Assembly (NCBI RefSeq): GCF_000152965.1
Contig: NZ_CH902583.1
Coordinates: 569,676 to 633,675 of the forward strand
Direction of reading: 5' to 3'
Source: Roseobacter sp. MED193
GTDB taxonomy: Bacteria; Pseudomonadota; Alphaproteobacteria; Rhodobacterales; Rhodobacteraceae
DNA length: 64,000 nucleotides
Part shown: piece by piece, positions 1 to 9,137 of the stretch
How the letters are laid out: every line of letters starts with the position of its first letter
How positions within the stretch are numbered: the first letter of the stretch is position 1
The notes under the pieces: model-generated
Told to the model about the DNA's origin: nothing
The model's input: only the letters and a program-made list of their open reading frames with translations
Databases searched by the model: none
Translations under genes and position numbers: made by a program

Positions 1-2
1 TG

Positions 3-314
3 GGGGGGCGTCTGGCTGGGCGACGCCTTGGCATTTTGGGGATGGGCCAGATTGGCCAGGCCGTGGCGGGACGGGCCCGCGCCTCTGGGATGCAGATCCA
101 CTACAACAATCGATGCCGGTTACGCCCCGAAATTGAGGCTGATGTGGAGGCCACCTATTGGGAGAGCCTTGATCAGATGGTGGCCCGGATGGATGTGATC
201 TCAGTCAATTGCCCTTCAACACTTTCGACGTTCCATTTGCTGAATGCAAGCCGGTTGAAATTGATGAAACCCTCGGCGGTGGTGGTGAATACCTGGTTTG
301 GGAAAAGACTTTAG
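3..314 (+). pseudogene. D-2-hydroxyacid dehydrogenase remnant (5' end outside window, 3' end lost)
   Basis: The reading frame is open from the left edge and holds the NAD-binding part of a D-isomer-specific 2-hydroxyacid dehydrogenase (glyoxylate reductase/formate dehydrogenase type). Visible are the GMGQIG dinucleotide-binding loop, then NCPSTLSTFHL and LMKPSAVVVNT. In the family the last motif continues into the SRGxxxDE helix and the catalytic Arg/Glu/His region. Here homology stops dead after VVVNT and the frame closes seven codons later. The normally conserved NCPHTPSTFHL has become NCPSTLSTFHL, which looks like relaxed constraint. No catalytic half follows on either strand, because the next gene is dctM. 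I read it as a 3'-truncated, non-functional copy. Confidence 0.75.
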
Positions 315-320
315 TCTTTT
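303..320. other. perfect palindrome at the truncation point of the dehydrogenase remnant
   Basis: AAAAGAC-TTTA-GTCTTTT forms a 7-bp stem with a 4-base loop. It lies exactly where homology of the dehydrogenase remnant ends and is followed by a C/T-rich run. It could be a weak terminator or the scar of the deletion that removed the 3' half. Confidence 0.35.
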
Positions 321-358
321 CGCCCCCTTTTTGGGATCAGATGCGACCTATAAGCCCC

Positions 359-1762
359 TTACTGCGCAAGGCTCGGCAGGTAGAGCACAATGGACGGGAA
401 AGCCACCAAGAGCGCAATGGTCACACCATCCGCGATGAAGAAGGGCATCACGCCGCGGAACACATCCTGCACGCTCAGATCATCGCGCACCCCAGCCACA
501 ACAAAACAATTGAGACCGATGGGCGGGGTGATCAGGCAGAACTCGGCCATTTTCACCACCAGAATGCCAAACCAGATCGCACACATCGGCCCCGACATGC
601 CAAAGGCACTGTCGGCAGCGGCAACGCTTTCGCCGCCGTTCAAGGCCATTACTGCCGGGTAGACCACCGGCAGGGTCAGCAAGAGCATGCCAATGGCATC
701 CATGAACATCCCCAGCACCGCATAGGCCAGCAGGATACAGACAAGAATGACCATCGGCGACATCTCGAGGCTGGTGATCCAGTCAGAGAAGGCGCCGGGC
801 AGATCTGCAAAGCCTAAGAAGCGCACATAGATCAACACGCCCCAGATGATTGTAAAGATCATCACAGTCAATTTCGCGGTTTCCAGCAGAGCCGATTTGA
901 ACTCGCCCCAGCGCATGCCGCGCCACAGCGCCATACAGAAGACCACAAAGGCCCCCAAAGCACCGCCCTCGGTTGGGGTGCCCCAGGCATCGCCGCCAAA
1001 GGGGTTGTAGACAAAGCAGATGATGATCACGACGACAAAGACAATTGGCAGCGCGCCGGGCAGTGATTCAAAACGCTGGCGCCAGGTAAAGCCCTTGACC
1101 GGTGGACCGACGTTTTTGAAAACGAGGGCAATGCCGACGATCAACAGAACATAGACCACAGCACTAAAGGCACCGGGAATAAAGCCCGCCAGCAAGAGCT
1201 TGCCCACGTCCTGTTCCACAATGATCGCATAGATCACCAAAATGGCCGAGGGCGGGATCAGCGAGGCCAAGGTGCCTGCCGCCGCCACCACACCGGCGGC
1301 AAAGCGTTTGTTATAGCCAATCGCCAGCATCTCGGGGATGGCGATACGGGCAAAAACGGCCGAGGTCGCCACGGAGGCCCCGGAAACGGCGGCAAAGCCG
1401 GCGGTGGCAAACACGGTTGAAACCGCAAGCCCCCCAGGCAGCCAGGCAATCCAGCGTTTGGCGGCCTCGAATAGGGCGCGGGTGAGACCGGCGTAATAGG
1501 CCAGATAGCCGATCAGAATAAAGGTCGGAATCAGGCTCAGCGCCTGACTGGAGACCTTGGAATGCGGCACTTGCCCGGCAATTTTGACCGACACGGTGAG
1601 CGCCTTGCCAAATTTGTCGGGGCTATAGCCGAACTTGGCCCAGAAGATCCAGACCAGCCCAACAAGACCGGCGAGGCCGGCGGCAAAGGCCACCCGCATG
1701 CCGACGACAACCAGCACCAGCAAAAAGCTCGTGACCCAGAGGCCAATTTCAATTGGTTCCAT
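359..1762 (-). CDS. dctM: TRAP transporter large permease subunit (DctM)
   Basis: 467-residue, very hydrophobic protein with about 12 membrane segments, typical in length and composition for the DctM subunit of tripartite ATP-independent periplasmic transporters. Family-type stretches are visible in the middle (ATAGFAAVSGASVATSAVFA; AGTLASLIPPSAILVIYAI) and near the end (ITPPIGLNCFVVAG). It should carry out the Na+-coupled translocation step for an organic acid delivered by the binding protein. It is the last gene of dctP-dctQ-dctM on the minus strand, five bases after dctQ. The substrate cannot be read from this subunit; C4-dicarboxylates or other carboxylates are the usual ligands. Confidence 0.95.
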   Translation of the reverse strand: MEPIEIGLWVTSFLLVLVVVGMRVAFAAGLAGLVGLVWIFWAKFGYSPDKFGKALTVSVKIAGQVPHSKVSSQALSLIPTFILIGYLAYYAGLTRALFEAAKRWIAWLPGGLAVSTVFATAGFAAVSGASVATSAVFARIAIPEMLAIGYNKRFAAGVVAAAGTLASLIPPSAILVIYAIIVEQDVGKLLLAGFIPGAFSAVVYVLLIVGIALVFKNVGPPVKGFTWRQRFESLPGALPIVFVVVIIICFVYNPFGGDAWGTPTEGGALGAFVVFCMALWRGMRWGEFKSALLETAKLTVMIFTIIWGVLIYVRFLGFADLPGAFSDWITSLEMSPMVILVCILLAYAVLGMFMDAIGMLLLTLPVVYPAVMALNGGESVAAADSAFGMSGPMCAIWFGILVVKMAEFCLITPPIGLNCFVVAGVRDDLSVQDVFRGVMPFFIADGVTIALLVAFPSIVLYLPSLAQ

Positions 1763-1767
1763 GCCCG

Positions 1768-2421
1768 TTACCCCTGCCCGCCGATGGCGTCATTGTCGTG
1801 ACCGCTTAATGCTTCTGCCTCTGCTGCCGCCTGCTCGGCCGCGTCTTGGATCAGTGGCACCGCAACCGGAGCCTCCAGCCCCAGCACCATTGCCCGTCCA
1901 TACCCCCAGGCCTGCAGCAAGAGCCGCAGACATAGGACAGAAAACGCCACTGGCGCCAACAGTTTTGCCGGCCAGATCGGCAGGCCGATATCGATGGAGC
2001 TATCCCGGCTCCACAGTGGCGCTGCAAAATCGAAAGAGCGGGTAAAATGCGACCAACTGCCCCAGACCAGGGCCAGCATCAGCACCAGGATCAACAGCAC
2101 CGAGAGCAACTCGAACAACCAAAGTGCGCGCCCCTTGAGCGCGCCGATGACAATATCCATACGAATATGGCTACCATCGCGCTGCACATAGGCGATCCCC
2201 ATAAAGGCAATCAGGGGCATGGCTTGTTCAATCCAGTCAACATAGCCAGGCAGCGGCGCATTCATCGCGTTGCGGCCCCCAACGGACACAACAGCCAGCA
2301 ACATAAGAGAAAAGACAGCCAACCCGCTGACGAGCGCAAGCAGCTGCTCCAGCTTTAGCAATTTGCGGTCAAGACGGCTAATCAAGCTGCCATCTTCCAG
2401 CACCGCGGCGTTTCCCGCCAT
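1768..2421 (-). CDS. dctQ: TRAP transporter small permease subunit (DctQ)
   Basis: 217-residue inner-membrane protein with four predicted hydrophobic segments, the usual layout of DctQ, which pairs with DctM. The segment around GYVDWIEQAMPLIAFMGIAYVQRDGSHIRMDIV is characteristic of the family. The ATG at 2421 is preferred over an in-frame GTG at 2430 because an AAGG ribosome-binding sequence lies about nine bases upstream. The C-terminal tail after the fourth segment (alanine-, glutamate-rich) is longer than in minimal family members. Co-transcribed with dctM. Confidence 0.93.
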   Translation of the reverse strand: MAGNAAVLEDGSLISRLDRKLLKLEQLLALVSGLAVFSLMLLAVVSVGGRNAMNAPLPGYVDWIEQAMPLIAFMGIAYVQRDGSHIRMDIVIGALKGRALWLFELLSVLLILVLMLALVWGSWSHFTRSFDFAAPLWSRDSSIDIGLPIWPAKLLAPVAFSVLCLRLLLQAWGYGRAMVLGLEAPVAVPLIQDAAEQAAAEAEALSGHDNDAIGGQG

Positions 2422-2455
2422 GGGGCCCACCTTTCGTTAGAGAGTTCCAGAACAT

Positions 2456-2491
2456 AAAAATCGGGGCCGAGAGATGTCTCTCAGCCCCGAT
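2456..2491 (-). terminator. intercistronic stem-loop after dctP
   Basis: On the minus strand a long stem (ATCGGGGC paired with GCCCCGAT, extended by GAGAGA/TCTCTC) is followed by TTTTTATG, directly after the dctP stop and before dctQ. It fits an attenuator or mRNA-stabilising structure giving more binding protein than permease. Confidence 0.7.
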
Positions 2492-2506
2492 CCTGTAAAA
2501 CGCGGC

Positions 2507-3523
2507 TTAGTTGCCTGCGCGGGTGTCTTCCAGTGTTTTCATCACCAGATCATAGAGCTCTTGACCAGGAATGCCCTGTGCTTCCATGTCTTTGATCCAC
2601 TGTTCACGGATCGGGTCAGCCGCTGTGGCGCGGAAGGCAGCCAGTTCGGCCTCAGGCAGCATGACCTTGGTCACGCCCTTTTCTTCCAGCACAGTGTCCC
2701 ATTTGGCGAGCAGCGCACCGTAATTGGCCAGGTAGTGATCAATCGCCTCGTCTACCGAGCTGTCCAGGGCACTACGCTCTGCGTCGGACAGGGCATCATA
2801 GGCATCGGTGTTAACCACAACTGGGCAGTTCACGGTTCCTGGGTTCAGGTTGGCGGTCCACCACTCAGCGCGGTTGATGGTGCCAAATGCCAGATGGGCG
2901 TGCTGGGCAAAGGCGACGGTGTCCACAACACCTGATTCCATCGCGTTATAGGCCTCGGTCGCCGTCACGGATGTTGGCACGGCGCCCACAGCAGAGAAGG
3001 CTTTGCCGATACCGCCGGTGGCACGGACACGCATGTCTTTGAACTCGGCAACCGCATCGCGAGGCTCGCCGGTGCCAACAATGTTATACTGTGGCATCGG
3101 CGAGGTCATCAGCAGCTTAGCATTCCAGCGCGCCAGATCCTTTTGCGCCGCCTCATGGCCATAGACAGCATGGCTGACGGCAACCTCTTCTTCCAGAGTG
3201 TTCACGCCCAGGAACGGCAGTTCCAGCACGGTGATCGAAGGGTTCTTATCCCGGTGGTAGCCCGCACAGAACTGCGCCATTTCAAAGGCACCAATAGAGA
3301 TGCCATCCAGGTTTTCTTTGTTCTTGGAGAGACCACCATAGCTGATGTTCAGGGTGAATTCACCGTTGGTTTTGGCGCTCACCAGCTCAGCCAGTTTTTC
3401 AACATGTTCGGTAAAGGCGCGGCGCTTGCCCCAGACCGATACATTCCATTCAGTCGCGGCAGCTTCCCCAACCAGAGCAAAACCAGCAGCAGCCGCAACA
3501 GCGGCAGTCAAAATCGTCTTCAT
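2507..3523 (-). CDS. dctP: TRAP transporter substrate-binding protein (DctP family)
   Basis: 338-residue periplasmic protein starting with a Sec signal peptide of about 23 residues (MKTILTAAVAAAAGFALVG, cleavage after AAA). The body is a DctP/TeaA-type fold, recognisable from RVRATGGIGKAFSAVGAVP and EAYNAMESGVVDTVAF, which form the binding cleft of the family. An upstream in-frame ATG at 3619 would bury the signal peptide behind 32 residues, so the start at 3523, preceded by GGGAGAAG, is chosen. First gene of the TRAP operon. The ligand is unknown. Confidence 0.93.
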   Translation of the reverse strand: MKTILTAAVAAAAGFALVGEAAATEWNVSVWGKRRAFTEHVEKLAELVSAKTNGEFTLNISYGGLSKNKENLDGISIGAFEMAQFCAGYHRDKNPSITVLELPFLGVNTLEEEVAVSHAVYGHEAAQKDLARWNAKLLMTSPMPQYNIVGTGEPRDAVAEFKDMRVRATGGIGKAFSAVGAVPTSVTATEAYNAMESGVVDTVAFAQHAHLAFGTINRAEWWTANLNPGTVNCPVVVNTDAYDALSDAERSALDSSVDEAIDHYLANYGALLAKWDTVLEEKGVTKVMLPEAELAAFRATAADPIREQWIKDMEAQGIPGQELYDLVMKTLEDTRAGN

Positions 3524-4066
3524 TCTGTACTTCTCCCATGATGCGCCTGTCCCTGTCTCCTGCCCGAAAGGGCGAGGGCCCAGCAAGCGCTTGGGCGATA
3601 GGCTAACCGCAAGAAACATCTATGCCAAGCCCACACAACGGCAGTGATGAAGAGTTTACATCTCATGCGCGCGGGAGGATGAGGCCGTAACAAAATTGCG
3701 CAAACCAGCCATCAACTGGGCTTGATTCAGCCCTAAACGCACAAAATGCCGCAGGTAAAGATCGGCAAGACACCAGCTTTGGGTCAAATTCAGCAGCTGT
3801 TTTACGACCCTTTACAGAATTCCCTCCGACGGGGCGTTGACTCCTAATGCTTATAATCAAAAGGGATTTCAGATGCAGATACGTCAAAAATTTTCATTTA
3901 CCATCTCGAAAAAGGAAATTCATTTACAAGCAAATCGTTATTTTCCCGTATCTTATTCACTTATTTTCCACTCTCCCTATGATCACCGCTAGGGAAGGAA
4001 ACGGTTTGACAGTCGCGCCTAGCAGTTGTGGTGTCGAACCGACGAAATATCTGGGAGGAGAATAGC
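3524..4066. other. gene-free divergent region between dctP and acs
   Basis: About 540 bases without a convincing gene. The stretch 3840-3985 is markedly AT-rich compared with its surroundings and probably holds the acs and dctP promoters. A TTGACA lies at 4006-4011 but has no good -10 partner. A 74-codon open frame on the minus strand (3663-3887) lacks a ribosome-binding site and recognisable sequence. Confidence 0.5.
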
Positions 4067-6028
4067 ATGTCACCGCAGCCCGAAGGTCAGGCCCACGCGC
4101 CATCCGAGGAAACCGTTGCCCGCGCCCATGTGGACAGTGCAAAGTATGAGGAAATGTATGCCGCCTCGCTGAACGATCCAGAAGCCTTTTGGGCGGAGCA
4201 CGGCAAACGGATCGACTGGATCAAACCCTTCACCACTGTGAAGGATGTGAATTACAACTTTGGCGAAGTCTCGATCAACTGGTTTTCTGACGGCACCCTG
4301 AACGTCTCGGCCAACTGCATTGACCGCCATCTGGACACCCGTGGCGACCAGACCGCGATCATCTTTGAACCCGATGATCCAAATGAGGCCGCGCAGCATA
4401 TCACCTATAAGGAGCTGCACCGCCGCACCTGCCGCATGGCCAATATTTTGGAAACCATGGGCGTGCGCAAAGGCGACCGGGTTGTAATCTATCTCCCGAT
4501 GATCCCCGAGGCGGCATATGCAATGCTGGCCTGTGCCCGCATCGGCGCAATTCATTCTATTGTATTTGCCGGTTTCAGTCCCGATGCCCTGGCGGCCCGC
4601 GTCAACGGTTCCGACGCCAAGGTGGTGATCACCGCCGATGAAGCCCCCCGTGGTGGCCGCAAAACTCCGCTGAAATCCAACGCAGACGCCGCCCTCTTGC
4701 ATTGCAAGGACACGGTGAAATGCTTGGTGGTCAAACGCACTGGCGGCCAGACCACCTGGGTCGCTGATCGCGACTATGACTATAACGAGATGGCGCTGGA
4801 AGCGAACGACTACTGCAAACCCGCAGAGATGAACGCCGAAGACCCGCTCTTTGTGCTCTACACTTCCGGCTCGACAGGCCAGCCCAAAGGTGTCGTTCAT
4901 ACCTCCGGGGGCTATCTCGCCTATGCGGCGATGACCCATGAAATCACTTTTGATTACCATGATGGCGATATCTACTGGTGTACCGCTGACGTGGGCTGGG
5001 TCACCGGCCACAGCTATATCGTCTACGGCCCACTAGCCAATGGTGCCACCACCTTGATGTTCGAGGGCGTACCAACCTATCCAGACGCCAGCCGGTTCTG
5101 GCAGGTCTGTGAAAAGCACAAGGTCAACCAGTTCTACACTGCTCCCACTGCGCTGCGCGCTTTGATGGGTCAGGGCAACGAGTGGGTCGAGAAATGTGAT
5201 CTCTCCTCGCTGCGCCTGCTGGGCACTGTGGGGGAACCAATCAACCCCGAGGCCTGGAACTGGTACAACGATGTTGTCGGCGGTGGCCGCTGCCCGATCG
5301 TTGACACCTGGTGGCAGACCGAAACCGGTGGCCATCTGATGACCCCCCTGCCTGGTGCCCATGCCACCAAGCCCGGCTCGGCGATGAAGCCCTTCTTTGG
5401 CATCCAGCCAGTCGTGCTGGATCCGCAGTCCGGCGAAGAGATCTCTGGCAATGGTGTCGAGGGTGTTCTCTGCATCAAGGACAGCTGGCCAGGCCAGATG
5501 CGCACCGTCTGGGGCGATCATGAGCGCTTCCAGAAGACCTATTTCTCTGATTACAAAGGCTACTACTTTACCGGTGACGGGTGCCGACGTGACGAGGATG
5601 GAGACTACTGGATCACCGGTCGCGTCGATGATGTGATCAATGTCTCTGGTCACCGGATGGGCACCGCCGAGGTCGAAAGCGCCCTGGTCGCCCATGCCGC
5701 AGTCGCCGAGGCCGCCGTGGTAGGCTACCCCCATGACATCAAGGGCCAGGGCATCTATTGCTATGTCACCCTGATGAACGACCGCGAGCCGTCAGATGAG
5801 CTGCTGAAAGAGCTGCGCACCTGGGTGCGTACCGAGATCGGCCCGATCGCCAGCCCCGACGTGATCCAATGGGCCCCCGGCCTGCCTAAGACCCGCTCAG
5901 GCAAGATCATGCGCCGCATCCTGCGCAAGATCGCAGAGAACGACTTTGGCGCATTGGGCGACACCTCGACCCTGGCGGATCCATCGGTGGTCGATGATCT
6001 GATCGCCAACCGGGCAAACAAGGGATAA
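4067..6028 (+). CDS. acs: acetyl-CoA synthetase (AMP-forming)
   Basis: 653-residue acetate--CoA ligase converting acetate, ATP and CoA to acetyl-CoA, AMP and pyrophosphate. The P-loop-like [11 protein letters not shown] motif (around residue 265), the WWQTETGG acyl-binding motif, the hinge/A8 region ([14 protein letters not shown]) and the C-terminal [11 protein letters not shown] are all present. In the last, Lys613 is the residue acetylated in this family. The start follows a strong GGGAGGAG; an in-frame ATG at 4028 lacks one. First gene of a run with adenylate kinase and an acetate-type symporter, so it is probably the main acetate scavenging route. Full length, intact. Confidence 0.98.
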   Translation: MSPQPEGQAHAPSEETVARAHVDSAKYEEMYAASLNDPEAFWAEHGKRIDWIKPFTTVKDVNYNFGEVSINWFSDGTLNVSANCIDRHLDTRGDQTAIIFEPDDPNEAAQHITYKELHRRTCRMANILETMGVRKGDRVVIYLPMIPEAAYAMLACARIGAIHSIVFAGFSPDALAARVNGSDAKVVITADEAPRGGRKTPLKSNADAALLHCKDTVKCLVVKRTGGQTTWVADRDYDYNEMALEANDYCKPAEMNAEDPLFVLYTSGSTGQPKGVVHTSGGYLAYAAMTHEITFDYHDGDIYWCTADVGWVTGHSYIVYGPLANGATTLMFEGVPTYPDASRFWQVCEKHKVNQFYTAPTALRALMGQGNEWVEKCDLSSLRLLGTVGEPINPEAWNWYNDVVGGGRCPIVDTWWQTETGGHLMTPLPGAHATKPGSAMKPFFGIQPVVLDPQSGEEISGNGVEGVLCIKDSWPGQMRTVWGDHERFQKTYFSDYKGYYFTGDGCRRDEDGDYWITGRVDDVINVSGHRMGTAEVESALVAHAAVAEAAVVGYPHDIKGQGIYCYVTLMNDREPSDELLKELRTWVRTEIGPIASPDVIQWAPGLPKTRSGKIMRRILRKIAENDFGALGDTSTLADPSVVDDLIANRANKG

Positions 6029-6034
6029 ATTCGC

Positions 6035-6718
6035 ATGACAACTGATGTAATGACCCGCCCTGCTGTTTTGATCCTTCTCGGCCCTCCTGGCGCCGGGAAG
6101 GGCACCCAAGCCCGTGTTCTGGAAGAGAGGTTTGGCCTGGTCCAGCTCTCCACCGGGGATCTTCTGCGCGCTGCCGTGGCCGCTGGCACCGAGGCTGGCA
6201 AGGCTGCCAAGGCGGTAATGGAATCCGGTGGCTTGGTCTCGGATGAGATCGTCATCAATATCCTGCGCGACCGTCTGGCAGAACCCGACTGTGCAAAGGG
6301 AGTCATCCTGGATGGCTTTCCGCGAACAACCGTGCAGGCCGAAGCGCTGGATGTTTTGCTGGCTGAGACCGGCCAGAAGATCAACGCCGCCGTCAGTCTG
6401 GAAGTCGACGACAGCGCCATGGTGGCGCGTGTCTCTGGTCGCTACACCTGCGGCGGCTGTGGCGAGGGCTACCACGATAGCTTCAAGCAGCCCGCTGTGG
6501 CCGGTACCTGTGATAAATGCGGCAGCGAAAACATGACCCGCCGCGCCGACGACAATGCCGAAACCGTCGCCAGCCGTCTGGCGGCCTATCATGAACAGAC
6601 AGCGCCGCTCATTGCCTATTACGACGGCAAAGGCGTGTTGAAAAAAATTGATGCCATGGGAGAGATCGAAGCAATCTCCGGCGGCTTGGCCAAGATCGTA
6701 ACCGAAGCCACCGCGTAA
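6035..6718 (+). CDS. adk: adenylate kinase with zinc-finger lid
   Basis: 227-residue nucleoside monophosphate kinase (ATP + AMP = 2 ADP). The P-loop GPPGAGKGT is at residues 16-24, the AMP-binding STGDLLRAAV at 39-48 and DGFPRT at 93-98. The long-form LID carries a four-cysteine zinc site (C139, C142, C159, C162). It begins six bases after acs, so it can recycle the AMP released by that enzyme. Long-lid adenylate kinases are the norm, but bacteria of this group usually keep the housekeeping adk in the ribosomal-protein operon. This one is therefore probably a second, acetate-dedicated copy (inference). Confidence 0.93.
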   Translation: MTTDVMTRPAVLILLGPPGAGKGTQARVLEERFGLVQLSTGDLLRAAVAAGTEAGKAAKAVMESGGLVSDEIVINILRDRLAEPDCAKGVILDGFPRTTVQAEALDVLLAETGQKINAAVSLEVDDSAMVARVSGRYTCGGCGEGYHDSFKQPAVAGTCDKCGSENMTRRADDNAETVASRLAAYHEQTAPLIAYYDGKGVLKKIDAMGEIEAISGGLAKIVTEATA

Positions 6719-6925
6719 CACCTAGAATTTCCAGGGGGTTGGCCTGCTCAGCCGATCCCCACACCACAAACCGGAAAATCCGACGATCTCTGCTGACCCT
6801 CGGGCCAGCATATTGGCGGAGCCATGTCCGACACCCTGTTTTTCCAAACAGTGGCGCGGGCAAACAGAGAGCGTTTGCCTGATTGACCCCCCAATCAGGT
6901 CCTGGAGGAAGAAGGAGAAGCCGCC

Positions 6926-7210
6926 ATGGCGGATCAAACAACAAAAGCTGCACAGACAGCCGAGGCCGATAAGGGCTATTGGCAGGCCAATGTGCGGATC
7001 ATTCTTGTCAGCCTGGTGATCTGGGCTGTCGTTTCATTTGGTTTCGGCATCCTGCTGCGCCCAATGCTGTCTGGCATTGCCGTTGGTGGCACTGATCTGG
7101 GCTTTTGGTTTGCCCAGCAGGGATCGATCCTGGTCTTTTTGGGTCTGATCTTTTTCTACGCCTGGCGGATGAACCGTCTCGACCGTGAATTCGGCGTTGA
7201 GGAGGAGTAA
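6926..7210 (+). CDS. DUF4212 small subunit of sodium/solute symporter
   Basis: 94-residue membrane protein with two hydrophobic segments (about residues 24-45 and 62-82), preceded by GGAGGAAG. It matches the DUF4212 family of small proteins always encoded just before an SSS symporter of the VC_2705 type. The motif YWxxNVRIILxSLVIWAVVSFGFGILLRP is typical. Its stop is four bases before the symporter start, so the two are translationally linked and probably form one transporter. Confidence 0.92.
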   Translation: MADQTTKAAQTAEADKGYWQANVRIILVSLVIWAVVSFGFGILLRPMLSGIAVGGTDLGFWFAQQGSILVFLGLIFFYAWRMNRLDREFGVEEE

Positions 7211-7213
7211 ACA

Positions 7214-8998
7214 ATGGATCAGTTTACCATCAACCTGCTGTTTGTAGGCGCGTCTTTTGCGCTCTATATCGGCATCGCAATCTGGGCACGCGCGGGCTCC
7301 ACATCAGAATTCTACGCTGCGGGTCGTGGCGTGCACCCCGTCACCAACGGTATGGCAACGGCGGCCGACTGGATGTCTGCGGCCTCGTTCATTTCGATGG
7401 CCGGCCTTATCGCCTTTACCGGCTATGATAACTCTTCCTTCCTGATGGGCTGGACCGGCGGCTATGTGCTTCTGGCGCTACTGCTCGCGCCTTACTTGCG
7501 CAAGTTCGGCAAGTTTACCGTCTCCGAGTTCATCGGCGACCGGTTTTACAGCCCTACCGCACGCATCGTGGCAGTGATCTGTCTAATCGTGGCCTCAACC
7601 ACCTACGTGATTGGTCAGATGACTGGCGTTGGCGTAGCCTTTGGCCGCTTTCTCGAAGTCTCCAACACTGCGGGTCTGTTGATCGGCGCCTGTGTTGTGT
7701 TCGCCTACGCGGTGTTCGGCGGCATGAAGGGTGTGACCTATACCCAGGTTGCCCAATATGTCGTGCTGATCATGGCCTACACAATTCCGGCCATCTTTAT
7801 CTCACTGCAGCTGACCGGCAATCCAATCCCGGCGCTGGGTCTCTTTGGTGATCACGTGGCCTCGGGTGAGCCTTTGCTGCAAAAGCTGGACGCCATCGTC
7901 GCCGAGCTGGGCTTTAACGAATATACCGCCCATCATGCTGATACCTTCAACATGGTGCTGTTCACCCTGTCTTTGATGATCGGCACCGCTGGATTGCCCC
8001 ATGTTATCATGCGCTTCTTCACCGTTCCCAAAGTGTCGGATGCGCGTTGGTCGGCTGGTTGGGCGCTGGTGTTTATTGCGCTGCTGTATCTCACCGCCCC
8101 TGCTGTTGGCGCCATGGCACGTCTGAACATCACCGACATGATGTGGCCGAATGGTACGGATTCACAGGCGGTTTCTGTCGAGCAGATCGAAAACGATGCC
8201 CGCTATGACTGGATGGCGACCTGGGAAAAAACCGGACTCTTGGCTTGGGAAGACAAGAACGGCGACGGCCACATCCAGTATTACAACGACAAGAACGCGG
8301 ATATGCAAGCCAAAGCGGCTGAAATGGGCTGGGAAGGCAACGAGCTGACCAAGTTCAACCGGGATATCCTAGTTCTGGCCAACCCTGAAATCGCCAACCT
8401 GCCTTCTTGGGTAATTGGTCTGGTGGCCGCTGGTGGTCTGGCAGCGGCGCTGTCAACGGCGGCGGGTCTGTTGCTGGCGATCTCCTCGGCTGTGTCGCAC
8501 GATCTGATCAAGGGCTCGATCAACCCGCAGATCTCGGAAAAAGGCGAGCTGTTGTCGGCCCGTATTGCCATGGCGGTTGCCATTGCGGTTGCCACCTACC
8601 TGGGTCTCAACCCTCCCGGCTTTGCAGCGCAGACCGTGGCCCTGGCCTTTGGCCTCGCGGCGGCCTCGATCTTCCCGGCGCTGATGATGGGGATCTTCTC
8701 CAAGAAGATCAACAACACCGGTGCTGTCGCAGGTATGCTGGCTGGTCTGGGTGTCACCCTGATCTACATCTTCCTGCATAAGGGCTGGCTGTTCATTCCC
8801 GGCACCAATTCCTTTACCGATGCCGACCCACTGCTGGGTACAATCAAGTCGACCTCCTTTGGTGCCATTGGCGCTGCGGTCAACTTTGCAGTTGCCTATG
8901 TTGTGGCCGGTATGACCAAGGAAACCCCGCAGGAGATCAAAGATCTGGTCGAAAGCGTGCGCATCCCCCGTGGTGCTGGTGCAGCACAGGATCACTGA
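7214..8998 (+). CDS. sodium/solute symporter, VC_2705/acetate permease type
   Basis: 594-residue SSS-family symporter with 12-13 membrane segments. The N-terminal EFYAAGRGVHPVTNGMATAADWMSAASF region is shared with ActP-type acetate permeases. A soluble insert between about residues 305 and 400 (acidic, with a DKNGDGHIQ stretch resembling a calcium-binding loop) is characteristic of the VC_2705 subfamily paired with DUF4212. The position behind acs and adk indicates uptake of acetate or another short carboxylate. GAGGAGGAG precedes the start. A terminator follows. Confidence 0.93.
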   Translation: MDQFTINLLFVGASFALYIGIAIWARAGSTSEFYAAGRGVHPVTNGMATAADWMSAASFISMAGLIAFTGYDNSSFLMGWTGGYVLLALLLAPYLRKFGKFTVSEFIGDRFYSPTARIVAVICLIVASTTYVIGQMTGVGVAFGRFLEVSNTAGLLIGACVVFAYAVFGGMKGVTYTQVAQYVVLIMAYTIPAIFISLQLTGNPIPALGLFGDHVASGEPLLQKLDAIVAELGFNEYTAHHADTFNMVLFTLSLMIGTAGLPHVIMRFFTVPKVSDARWSAGWALVFIALLYLTAPAVGAMARLNITDMMWPNGTDSQAVSVEQIENDARYDWMATWEKTGLLAWEDKNGDGHIQYYNDKNADMQAKAAEMGWEGNELTKFNRDILVLANPEIANLPSWVIGLVAAGGLAAALSTAAGLLLAISSAVSHDLIKGSINPQISEKGELLSARIAMAVAIAVATYLGLNPPGFAAQTVALAFGLAAASIFPALMMGIFSKKINNTGAVAGMLAGLGVTLIYIFLHKGWLFIPGTNSFTDADPLLGTIKSTSFGAIGAAVNFAVAYVVAGMTKETPQEIKDLVESVRIPRGAGAAQDH

Positions 8999-9007
8999 TC
9001 CCCCACT

Positions 9008-9057
9008 GGACGGGCCACTCTCCCTGAGGCTCCCCCCTCATGGTCCGTCCTTTTTTT
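9008..9057 (+). terminator. rho-independent terminator after the symporter
   Basis: GGACGGGCC (9008-9016) pairs with GGTCCGTCC (9042-9050, one G-T wobble) and is followed by seven T. It should end most transcripts of acs-adk-DUF4212-symporter. Confidence 0.8.
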
Positions 9058-9063
9058 CTCCTC

Positions 9064-9095
9064 ATGCCCGCCCTGGTTTCGGCCCGGGCGGGCAT
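9064..9095. other. perfect 10-bp hairpin before the DUF294 gene
   Basis: ATGCCCGCCC (9064-9073) is exactly complementary to GGGCGGGCAT (9086-9095). It lies between the terminator and the next start codon (9138) and has no T tract, so it is more likely a 5' leader structure than a terminator. Confidence 0.5.
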
Positions 9096-9137
9096 CCCCA
9101 CTCTTTGCAAGTTGCCTCTTTTCAGAAAGGTGCTTTG

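Noticed and set aside
3663-3887. 74-codon minus-strand frame upstream of dctP
   Set aside because: No ribosome-binding site, no similarity and atypical composition for a gene here.
4070-5011. 313-codon open frame on the minus strand within acs
   Set aside because: Antisense shadow of a strongly coding GC-rich gene; no ribosome-binding site and no recognisable protein.
8970-9137. N-terminal extension of the DUF294 protein up to 8970
   Set aside because: The extension overlaps the symporter end and the terminator; the start at 9138 has a ribosome-binding site and matches the cNMP-domain beginning.
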